From assembly GCA_021827245.1 (NCBI GenBank), contig JAKAWN010000120.1:1-16279 (forward strand): a stretch of 16,279 bases of DNA, read 5' to 3'. Both the position numbers and the translations under genes were made by a program. The notes beneath the pieces were generated by a model, which had not been told where the DNA came from, searched no databases, and saw only the letters and a program-made list of their open reading frames with translations. This DNA is from Acidobacteriota bacterium. GTDB lineage: Bacteria; Acidobacteriota; Terriglobia; UBA7540. Below are positions 1 through 6,400 of the stretch, piece after piece; position 1 is the first letter of the stretch, and every line of letters starts with the position of its first letter.

Positions 1-569
1 ACCCTTTGCACTTCACTGTCGACCATAGCCAGAATAACCGTGACAACTCGCAGGGTTATGACCGCCGGGGAGAGTAATCGGCGAGGACGGGCGACTGGAT
101 CGGGTTTCTGGTTGGCAACCAGGATTTCCGGTTGCAGGCGAGAATCGCGCGATGGAGTAGCTGGTTCAGAGCCGGCCCCGTCGGCAATCGTTTCATCCTG
201 AGAGGATTCCCGGGCGAATGGGATGCTGGATGCGCCTGACCCGTCCACCTCCTTGACCTCTGCTACGAAGCGGTAACCCTGCCGGGGAACTGTTTCAACG
301 TATTTCTGGCCCGTAGCCTTTTCACCTAAAGCGCGTCGCAGCACGCAAATGTTGTGGTTGAGGTTGGTCTCTTCGACCACGCTGTCGGGCCAGACGGCAG
401 CCATCAACTCGTCCTTGGTGACGAGACTTCCGTGCCTGTCCACAAGGACCACCAGAGTGTCAAATACTCTTCCGCGCAAGGGCACCGAGTGCCCGTCCCG
501 CCTCAAGCGCCTTTCGCGGACCTCCAGCCTAAAGGGACCGAATTCAAAGGCCTTGCTTTCCTTAGCCAT
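1..569 (-). CDS. Winged-helix (OmpR/CadC-type) transcriptional regulator, 3' end outside window
   Basis: Reading the minus strand from the ATG at 569 gives 189 codons with no stop before the window edge, so the gene is partial at its C-terminus. Residues about 8-105 match the Trans_reg_C winged-helix domain: FEFGPFRLE opening strands, KDELMAAVWPD before the recognition helix, ETNLNHNICVLRRALGE as the recognition helix, and the wing ending VPRQGYRFVAEV. A polar linker follows (about 106-160), then a hydrophobic stretch starting after RPRR at about 165-183 that may be a membrane segment. This is the layout of the CadC-like one-component regulators common in Acidobacteriota, which usually carry a periplasmic TolB/WD40 or TPR sensor; that part would lie outside the window. 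No receiver domain is present. It is divergent from the methanethiol oxidase gene and is a candidate regulator of it. No strong ribosome binding site precedes the ATG. Confidence 0.88.
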   Translation of the reverse strand, partial: MAKESKAFEFGPFRLEVRERRLRRDGHSVPLRGRVFDTLVVLVDRHGSLVTKDELMAAVWPDSVVEETNLNHNICVLRRALGEKATGQKYVETVPRQGYRFVAEVKEVDGSGASSIPFARESSQDETIADGAGSEPATPSRDSRLQPEILVANQKPDPVARPRRLLSPAVITLRVVTVILAMVDSEVQR

Positions 570-672
570 AGGTTGTGCAACAGATAATTAAGGAATATTC
601 CAGATTTATTAAAAGACGCCCTACCGCCCCGAGCGGTTAACTGACTTACAAGTCTGAGCAACGTTCAGTCTG

Positions 673-706
673 GATGCCGACTGCTTACATTCTATCAGTC
701 GGCATC
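673..706. promoter_or_regulatory. Perfect 11-bp inverted repeat in the divergent regulator/SBP56 intergenic region
   Basis: Arms GATGCCGACTG (673-683) and CAGTCGGCATC (696-706) are exact reverse complements separated by 12 bases. The dyad sits 38 bp before the SBP56 start and about 100 bp before the divergent regulator start. No T-run follows on either strand, so an operator or a 5'-leader hairpin is more likely than a terminator. I could not assign convincing -35/-10 boxes. Smaller dyads (ACCGC/GCGGT at 623-637 and GACTT/AAGTC at 643-654) occur in the same spacer. The role is inferred; the symmetry is seen directly. Confidence 0.55.
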
Positions 707-743
707 GGGGTGTTCAGCAAAAAAATAAGGAGGAGTAAAAACA

Positions 744-2141
744 ATGGCCCAGTGGAGACCTGATCCAACATTCTATCCTTCGCCCAGGATGGCGGCGGAA
801 GCGCCACCGGAGAAATTCGCTTACGTGGCGCTGCTGAATCCGAAACACGAAGGACAACACGACGCCCTGGCGGTTGTGGACGCGGACCCGTCCTCCTCGA
901 GATACGGGCGGGTGGTAGGGCAGGTCGAAATGCCCAACGCGGGCGACGAATTGCACCACTACGGCTGGAACGCGTGCAGTTCCTGCCTTTCCCCGTACGC
1001 GCCCCACGCCCACATGGAGCGGCGTTACCTTGTAGTTCCGGGCCTCTGGTCTTCGAGGATTCACATCATCGACACCAAGCCCGATCCTCGCAAACCCAAG
1101 ATTGTCAAGACCATCGAGCCGGAAGAACTGGCCAGGCGCGCGGCGTATTCCCGCCCTCACACGGTCCATTGCGGACCTGACGGGATCTATATGAGCGCCC
1201 TCGGTTCGCCTTCCGGCGACGGGCCGGGCGGCATCTTCATGATGGACCCGGAAACCTTTGATGTCCTTGGTCAGTGGGAGCTTGACCGTGGACCGCAATA
1301 CCTGTCTTACGACTTCTGGTGGCATCTGGGCTGCGATACGGTGATCTCGAGCGAATGGGGAACTCCGAAGACGTTTGAGAACGGGTTGCTCCCGGACGTC
1401 CTGCTCAACAGCGGTTACGGCCATGCGCTTCATTTTTGGGATCTGCGCCGGCGTCGGCACGTCCAGACCCTCGACCTCGGCAAGGAATATCAGTTTGTCT
1501 TTGAGGTTCGTCCGGCACACAACCCTGCTGAAGCTTATGGCTTTGTGGGCGTGGTCGTTTCACTCAAGGACCTTTCATCTTCCATCTGGATGTGGCATCG
1601 CAACAACGGTGACTGGGACATACGAAAGGTCATCGAAATTCCGGCCGAGCCCGCCGACCCGGATCTGCTTCCGCCCATGCTGAAAGGCTTCAAGGCGGTT
1701 CCGCCGTTCGTGACTGACATTGACCTCTCAACAGATGACCGTTATCTGTACGTTTCGTGCTGGGGAACGGGGGAGTTTATTCAGTACGACGTGAGCGATC
1801 CGTTCAATCCCCGGAAAACCGGCTCGCTGCACCTGGGCGGCATCGTGCGGCGCGCCGCGCACCCCAAGGAACCCGATCGTCCGCTGAACGGTGCTCCGCA
1901 GATGGTGGAGATCAGCCGTGATGGACGGCGCGTTTACTTTACCAACTCACTGTACGGTGTCATTGACGATCAGTTCTATCCCGACGGGATCAAGAGCTGG
2001 ATGGCCAAGGTGAATACAAAACCCGAGGGAGGTATGGAACTCGACCAGAACTTTTTCCTGGAGTTCAATGGCCTTCGCAGCCACCAGGTGCGGCTGGACG
2101 GCGGCGATGCATCCTCGGACTCCTATTGCTACCCATCATGA
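744..2141 (+). CDS. Methanethiol oxidase / selenium-binding protein SBP56 family
   Basis: This 465-residue protein has the full length and the diagnostic motifs of the SBP56 family (beta-propeller). They include ELHHYGWNACSSC with the CSSC pair at C78/C81, PHAH at 87-90, RPHTVHC around 138-143, a long central propeller, and the C-terminal HQVRLDGGDASSDSYCYP signature. Family members characterised as methanethiol oxidase (gene mtoX in Hyphomicrobium) are copper enzymes that convert methanethiol, O2 and water to formaldehyde, H2S and H2O2. The enzyme assignment here rests on family membership. No signal peptide is visible at the N-terminus MAQWRPDP. The start is supported by AAGGAGGAG at 727-735. 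The 3' end overlaps the next gene by ATGA, so the two are probably translationally coupled. The copper chaperone (SCO1/SenC) and MauG genes often reported beside mtoX are not in this window. Confidence 0.93.
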   Translation: MAQWRPDPTFYPSPRMAAEAPPEKFAYVALLNPKHEGQHDALAVVDADPSSSRYGRVVGQVEMPNAGDELHHYGWNACSSCLSPYAPHAHMERRYLVVPGLWSSRIHIIDTKPDPRKPKIVKTIEPEELARRAAYSRPHTVHCGPDGIYMSALGSPSGDGPGGIFMMDPETFDVLGQWELDRGPQYLSYDFWWHLGCDTVISSEWGTPKTFENGLLPDVLLNSGYGHALHFWDLRRRRHVQTLDLGKEYQFVFEVRPAHNPAEAYGFVGVVVSLKDLSSSIWMWHRNNGDWDIRKVIEIPAEPADPDLLPPMLKGFKAVPPFVTDIDLSTDDRYLYVSCWGTGEFIQYDVSDPFNPRKTGSLHLGGIVRRAAHPKEPDRPLNGAPQMVEISRDGRRVYFTNSLYGVIDDQFYPDGIKSWMAKVNTKPEGGMELDQNFFLEFNGLRSHQVRLDGGDASSDSYCYPS

Positions 2142-2797
2142 TGAGCGAAAGTGGCGTGTGGCCCTGGGTAGCGTTGCTGCTGCTTGGCGCCTATCACGGG
2201 ATTAATCCGGGAATGGGATGGCTGTTTGCGGTCGCGCTGGGAATGCAGGAAAAGAGCCGGCTGGCGGTCTGGCGATCTTTAGTACCCATCGCCACCGGCC
2301 ACGCACTGGCCATCGGTGTTGTTGTGTTTGCAGCCGCCATCATCGGCATGGCGCTTCCTCTGGGCGCTCTGAAGATCGCAGTTGCTACCATTCTCTTTGT
2401 TCTCGGGCTCTACCGATTAGTGCGCCATCGGCATCCACACGGGGGCGGGATGCAGGTGGGCCTCAGGGATCTCACTATCTGGTCGTTCCTGATGGCGTCC
2501 GCTCACGGGGCAGGGCTGATGCTGCTGCCGATCTTGTTAAGAATCTCCCCTACCACACCGATGGGGGGAGATCACGGTGCAGCACATCACGTGCATGCAG
2601 CGGTGATGGGGGAAACAACTACGGGCCTGCTGGCGGTTGCTATTCACACGGCGGGTTACCTGGTGGTTACGGGATTCGTCGCGTGGTTGGTTTACGAAAA
2701 GCTGGGGCTCGCTTTCTTGCGCAAGGCCTGGCTGAACCTGGATCTGATCTGGTGCATCGCTCTGGTTGCTACTGGAAGCTTTGTGCTGCTGGTTTAG
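2138..2797 (+). CDS. Histidine-rich integral membrane protein, possible metal transporter, coupled to SBP56
   Basis: A 219-residue protein with about six hydrophobic segments. The first segment contains GAYHGINPGMGW, a histidine/asparagine motif inside a helix that recalls, weakly, the HAxDADH-type motifs of NicO/HupE-like nickel-cobalt permeases. Loops are histidine-rich (RHRHPHGGG near residue 91, and GGDHGAAHHVHA near 145), which suggests metal binding. I chose the ATG at 2138, which overlaps the SBP56 stop (ATGA); ATG 2141 and an upstream TTG at 2126 are alternatives. No separate ribosome binding site is seen, consistent with coupling. Because SBP56 enzymes need a metal, supplying or exporting metal or a sulfur product is a reasonable inference, but the family is not firmly recognised. 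The 184-bp spacer that follows (2798-2981) holds only a weak GGGG/CCCC hairpin. Confidence 0.82.
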   Translation: MMSESGVWPWVALLLLGAYHGINPGMGWLFAVALGMQEKSRLAVWRSLVPIATGHALAIGVVVFAAAIIGMALPLGALKIAVATILFVLGLYRLVRHRHPHGGGMQVGLRDLTIWSFLMASAHGAGLMLLPILLRISPTTPMGGDHGAAHHVHAAVMGETTTGLLAVAIHTAGYLVVTGFVAWLVYEKLGLAFLRKAWLNLDLIWCIALVATGSFVLLV

Positions 2798-2981
2798 AAA
2801 GGCGTGCGGCGATCTTGGCAGGTTCGCGGAGATGGACCGGAAGTGGTCGCTGGACACGGACTTTGGGGTGAGCCTTCCCCAGTTCCGAGCAAAAGGTGGT
2901 CACAGTTGGGCTTTGTTCATTCAAATTCTATCGGCGCGAAGCGCTCCATGTACCCAAGTAAGAGGAGGTGAGTAGCCAGAA

Positions 2982-3362
2982 ATGGAAGCAAGTAAAACGG
3001 TGAACGAAACCTTGTATGAGCGACTGGGAGGCACAGAGGGTATTGCCGAGATTGTGGACGATATTATTGCCGCGCATCTTGCCAATCCGTTGGTCCGGAC
3101 CCGATTCGAGAATATCAAGGACCTCGATCACGCCAAACAAATGGCACGTGAGTTTTTTGGTGCAGGCTCCGGGGGCCCGGAGAAATACACCGGAAGGGAC
3201 ATGCGGACCGCGCACAAGGGAATGAACATAAGCGAGCAGGAGTACCTGAGTGTTATGGACGACATTATGGGCGTGCTCGACAGGCGAGGCATCGACCGTG
3301 CCACCCAAAAGGACGTGCTGGAGATCCTCTATTCGTTGAAGAGAGAGATCATCCGCGTGTGA
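2982..3362 (+). CDS. Truncated haemoglobin (group I-like bacterial globin)
   Basis: 126 residues, the usual size of a 2-on-2 globin. The family signature is clear: LYERLGGTEGIAEIVDD at the start, then GGPEKYTGRDMRTAHKGMNIS, where H78 is the expected proximal (F8) haem ligand. Truncated globins bind O2 or NO and often act in NO detoxification or redox sensing. The usual VDDFY motif in helix B reads VDDII (I28, I29), so the distal-pocket tyrosine at B10 appears to be missing; ligand chemistry may differ from classical members. A strong GGAGGTG (2964-2970) lies 11 bases before the ATG, slightly far but the best site available. It lies downstream of the SBP56 pair and 53 bp before the next small gene; shared transcription is possible but not shown. 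Confidence 0.9.
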   Translation: MEASKTVNETLYERLGGTEGIAEIVDDIIAAHLANPLVRTRFENIKDLDHAKQMAREFFGAGSGGPEKYTGRDMRTAHKGMNISEQEYLSVMDDIMGVLDRRGIDRATQKDVLEILYSLKREIIRV

Positions 3363-3415
3363 AATAGAGACAAGAGCGAAGTTAAAGACTACACAAACAA
3401 AGGAGGCTTTAAGCC

Positions 3416-3697
3416 ATGGCAAAGTTTTTGATTGAGGTTCCGCATTCGGCTGAAGTGGGGGCGTGCGCTCGGGTTGTTCAGATTTTCCTCAAAACGGGTT
3501 CCCACTTTCTGACCCATGCGGATTGGGGATGCATGGACGGAGAGCACAAGGCGTGGATCGTTGCAGACGTCGAAAACAAGGAAGAAGCGTGCAGCATTGT
3601 GCCTCCGGCCTTACGGTCTCAGGCGAAGATTATCAGGCTCAACAAGTTCACGATGGAGGAGATAGACGAAATTCTTCAAAACCATAAGGCGGCGTGA
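3416..3697 (+). CDS. Small alpha/beta protein of unknown function
   Basis: 93 residues starting MAKFLIEVPH, preceded by AGGAGG at 3401-3406 with good spacing. The hydrophobic pattern suggests a beta-alpha-beta-beta-alpha-beta ferredoxin-like fold: strand KFLIEV, helix about 13-26, strands FLTHADWGC and KAWIVADVE, helix about 55-70, and strand KIIRLNKF. Dimeric alpha/beta-barrel proteins and muconolactone isomerase-like proteins share such a pattern, but I do not recognise a named family. Cysteines C17, C39 and C59 and histidines H10, H30, H34 and H44 are candidate functional residues. No signal peptide is seen. It follows the globin by 53 bp and may be cotranscribed. Coding is supported by the ribosome binding site and a clean alpha/beta pattern. 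Confidence 0.78.
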   Translation: MAKFLIEVPHSAEVGACARVVQIFLKTGSHFLTHADWGCMDGEHKAWIVADVENKEEACSIVPPALRSQAKIIRLNKFTMEEIDEILQNHKAA

Positions 3698-4068
3698 CCC
3701 TTCGGAACAAGTCTCTGGACTGGTCCCGTGGTCCACGAACGGATGGCTGTGCCCAGGTACGTTCAAAATCGGTTGCGCGGGACATTGAAAAGGTGCAAGA
3801 TCAACTTATTGCAAGAGAGTTGAATAATAACGAGGCTGGGTTATTTCATCAGGTTCATAACTGAGGTTCGGGGCTACTGAATACAAATTCTTGAGAGAGC
3901 GTTGATGGCTGCGTTTGCGGCGCTGGAGGCTTTACGTGATCGCCAGTAAGCATAGTCTGCCACGCGGAGGAAACCTGCCTTGGCGTTTCCTGCCATTCAT
4001 AATTCATTCCAGAGTTGAATCCTGCTCCATGGACTCCATAACTCAATTTACTTTTCGAGGAGGAACCC
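3698..4068. other. Intergenic region with promoter-like dyads
   Basis: 371 bp with no convincing gene. Open frames here are short and lack ribosome binding sites. It holds a TGGAC/GTCCA weak hairpin near 3717-3736 just after the small gene, a TCAACT/AGTTGA dyad near 3800-3822, an AT-rich patch around 3821-3848, and the 7-bp inverted repeat listed separately. It presumably contains the promoter of the FAD oxidoreductase gene. Confidence 0.5.
3968..3991. promoter_or_regulatory. Inverted repeat upstream of the FAD oxidoreductase gene
   Basis: AGGAAAC (3968-3974) and GTTTCCT (3985-3991) are exact reverse complements around a 10-bp spacer, about 77 bp before the FAD oxidoreductase start. The location and symmetry fit an operator. 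A dyad of this size can also occur by chance, so the call is tentative. Confidence 0.3.
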
Positions 4069-5448
4069 ATGAATCCAGGAACCATTGGGAGGTTAAAGGA
4101 GCGCTTTCGCGGTGAACTCATCCAGCCCGGCGACGCCACCTACGACACCGCACGCAAAGTCTACAACGGAATGATCGACAAGCGCCCACGTCTCATCGCC
4201 CGGTGCGCGGACGTGGCCGATGTGATGTCGGCCGTGGAGTTCGGCCGGGAAAACAACGTGCTGACAGCATTGAGGGGCGGCGGGCACAGTGCGGGCGGCA
4301 TGGGAATCTGTGACGACGGATTGGTTATTGACCTGTCGCGGATGAAGCACGTCCATGTTGACCCCAAGTCCAAAACTGTCCGTGTGGCGGCGGGATGCGT
4401 CTGGGGTGACGTGGACCACGCCACGCATCCTTTCGGCATGGCCACGCCAAGCGGCTTTATCTCAACGACCGGAGTCGCCGGGTTGACGCTGGGAGGCGGC
4501 ATCGGATACCTCACGCGGAGGTACGGATTGACGATCGACAACCTTCTTTCCGTGGACATGGTGCTGGCAGACGGCAAATTTGTCACCGCCAGCGCGGAGG
4601 AAAATCCGGATCTCTTCTGGGCCATTCGCGGGGGCGGCGGTAACTTTGGAGTTGTCACGTCTTTCCTGTTCCGGCTTCATCCTGTGGATACAGTTTATGC
4701 TGGCCCGACATTCTGGCCGATAGACCAGTCCGAGCAGGTGATGAAAGCCTATCGCGAATTTATTGTGAATGCTCCGGAGTATGTGAACGGCTTCTTCGCG
4801 TTTCTGACAATCCCACCCGTACCGATGTTTCCGGAGTCTCTCCACAACCAGAAGGTCTGTGGCGTTATGTGGTGTTGCACAGGATCCCCTGAAGGGTCTG
4901 AAAAAGCGACCAAACCGCTGAGGTCGATTGGGAAACCCGTTCTGGACCACGTAGGTCCAGTGCCTTTCCCCGCTGTTCAGAGCATTTTCGACGCTCTCTA
5001 CCCCCCGGGACTGCAGTGGTACTGGCGGGCCGATTTCTTCAAGGAACTCAGCGACATGGCCGTGGCTCAGCATACCGAGCACGGGGCCAGGCTGCCCACT
5101 ATGCATTCCACGATGCACCTGTATCCCATCGACGGTGCGGCGCACCGGGTTGGAAACACGGGTACAGCGTTCAGTTACCGCGATGCCAACTGGGCGGAAG
5201 TGATTGTTGGAGTGGACCCGGATCCTGCCAACCGTGACAGGATCACGAATTGGTGCAAGGCGTATTTTGATGCCCTCCACCCGTACTCGGCTGGCGGCGC
5301 CTACATAAACTTTTTGATGGAGGAAGGCCAGGAACGCGTTCAAGCATCCTTTCGCGACAACTACGATCGCCTGGCCACGATCAAAAAGAAGTACGACCCA
5401 ACAAACTTCTTCCGCGTGAATCAGAACATCCGCGCAGACGCGGCATGA
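4069..5448 (+). CDS. FAD-dependent oxidoreductase of the berberine bridge enzyme (BBE-like) family
   Basis: 459 residues with an FAD_binding_4 domain (about 40-180) and a C-terminal BBE domain (about 405-455; YINFLMEEG then YDRLATIKKKYDPTNFF). The flavin motif LRGGGHSAGG places H73 where these enzymes attach FAD through an 8-alpha-histidyl bond. The cysteine that makes the second covalent link in bicovalent members (GxCPTVG in plants) is replaced by I131 in GFISTTGVAG, so this is probably a His-only monocovalent flavoprotein. GGGGNFGVVTSF (188-199) is the second conserved FAD segment. Members oxidise sugars, alcohols or secondary metabolites with O2; the substrate cannot be read from the sequence. 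No signal peptide is visible. The start is well set by AGGAGG at 4058-4063. It is a single gene, convergent with the PIG-L gene. Confidence 0.93.
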   Translation: MNPGTIGRLKERFRGELIQPGDATYDTARKVYNGMIDKRPRLIARCADVADVMSAVEFGRENNVLTALRGGGHSAGGMGICDDGLVIDLSRMKHVHVDPKSKTVRVAAGCVWGDVDHATHPFGMATPSGFISTTGVAGLTLGGGIGYLTRRYGLTIDNLLSVDMVLADGKFVTASAEENPDLFWAIRGGGGNFGVVTSFLFRLHPVDTVYAGPTFWPIDQSEQVMKAYREFIVNAPEYVNGFFAFLTIPPVPMFPESLHNQKVCGVMWCCTGSPEGSEKATKPLRSIGKPVLDHVGPVPFPAVQSIFDALYPPGLQWYWRADFFKELSDMAVAQHTEHGARLPTMHSTMHLYPIDGAAHRVGNTGTAFSYRDANWAEVIVGVDPDPANRDRITNWCKAYFDALHPYSAGGAYINFLMEEGQERVQASFRDNYDRLATIKKKYDPTNFFRVNQNIRADAA

Positions 5449-5494
5449 TGCGTTGGCAAAGCACTCGGACCGAATTCTCCTGGAAAGGCCGATG

Positions 5495-5533
5495 GTGCGG
5501 GGCACGCGCGCAGTATCGAAGCGTGTCCCGCAC
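5495..5533. terminator. Strong shared hairpin between convergent genes
   Basis: GTGCGGGGCACGC (5495-5507) pairs with GCGTGTCCCGCAC (5521-5533) over 13 positions, all Watson-Crick except one G-T wobble, with a 13-base loop. It lies in the 88-bp gap between the stops of the FAD oxidoreductase (plus) and the PIG-L protein (minus), beginning 3 bases past the PIG-L stop. A long T-run is absent (only TTCTC on the plus side), so efficiency as an intrinsic terminator is uncertain. Placement fits a bidirectional terminator. Confidence 0.65.
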
Positions 5534-5536
5534 TTC

Positions 5537-6385
5537 TCAACCGAGCTTGGCAAGCCGGTTCGAAACTTCCTCGCTGAAGCGATTGATAAAGCCCTGAATG
5601 AAGGCGCCGGGGTCAAGTTGGTCGTCTTTGATGAGCGGCGTCATATCGATTCCGAAAATAACCGACGTCGCCACGTCGGTTGCATGGGATTCAAGGTAGG
5701 AAGCATTTGCCCGGCGGCGCCCGGCAGTCGCAAGGTCATATCGCTTGCCACCGCAAATCTGCGAATCAAATATGCCGACCAGCGACATTGAGAGATTTTC
5801 GTGTGCGCTCACATCGAAGGCGACTTTTTCGTTGTCATTCACCCAATCGAGACTGCGCCATACCTCACAGCCATACAGCTTCTCCGGGCGTGCGACGACG
5901 GGCAGGCTGCGGATTGCCTGGATCACCCTGAGCGTAACCGCCACATGAGTGTCGTGTTTGTCAGCAAGGTTGTGCGTGTAGACGACCTTCGGATTGGCAG
6001 CCATGAGTAGTTGTTTGAGATTCTCCACCACGGCAGGGCTGTTCTTATCTTTCACGGCGCTGCTTGTGTAGTCCAGAAAGACGTGTGCTGAATACTCTCC
6101 CACAAAAGCAGCTTTCTTCTGCTCAACGCGCCGAACCCTCTGCATGTCTTCGTCGGTGTAATTGGCGTAAAGATCGTCGCGAGGGCTTCCGGCCCCGTTG
6201 GTCACGGTCACACCGGTAAAATACTTGTCGTTTTTCCCAAAGCATTCCAAGACGCCGTGATACGCCATGATTTCAAGGTCGTCCTGGTGTGCTCCGATGG
6301 CGATGTGCGTGGTGCGCGCCACCGCCTGATCCGCCGGACCACCGTCCGGCACGTAGATTTCTGATCCGGGATTGTGAAATGGCAT
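5537..6385 (-). CDS. PIG-L family (GlcNAc-PI de-N-acetylase-like) zinc hydrolase
   Basis: 282 residues of the LmbE/PIG-L fold. The metal and catalytic motif near the N-terminus reads GAHQDDLE (31-38), a variant of AHPDDE. The second metal motif is KHDTH (143-147, giving HxxH), preceded by VVYTHN. These enzymes are zinc amidases that remove acetyl or similar groups from N-acetylglucosamine-type sugars or related amides. No signal peptide is seen, so it is probably cytosolic. The start is supported by AGGAGGAAG just upstream on the minus strand. It lies 15 bp downstream of the ROK-like kinase and is surely in the same operon, which suggests a role on an N-acyl sugar. The proline-to-glutamine change in AHPDD (Q34) and leucine in place of the usual following residue are seen in a subset of the family. 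Confidence 0.9.
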   Translation of the reverse strand: MPFHNPGSEIYVPDGGPADQAVARTTHIAIGAHQDDLEIMAYHGVLECFGKNDKYFTGVTVTNGAGSPRDDLYANYTDEDMQRVRRVEQKKAAFVGEYSAHVFLDYTSSAVKDKNSPAVVENLKQLLMAANPKVVYTHNLADKHDTHVAVTLRVIQAIRSLPVVARPEKLYGCEVWRSLDWVNDNEKVAFDVSAHENLSMSLVGIFDSQICGGKRYDLATAGRRRANASYLESHATDVATSVIFGIDMTPLIKDDQLDPGAFIQGFINRFSEEVSNRLAKLG

Positions 6386-6400
6386 GACTTCCTCCTGGCA

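Noticed and set aside
714..1520. Long minus-strand frame (268 codons) opposite the SBP56 gene
   Set aside because: It is antisense to a full-length, motif-complete SBP56 gene, has no family character and reflects codon bias of the real gene.
2126..2137. TTG at 2126 as start of the membrane protein
   Set aside because: The ATG at 2138 overlapping the SBP56 stop is a better, coupled start; the TTG has no ribosome binding site.
4462..5616. Long minus-strand frame (384 codons) opposite the FAD oxidoreductase
   Set aside because: The opposite strand encodes an intact BBE-type enzyme with a strong ribosome binding site; the antisense translation has no motifs.
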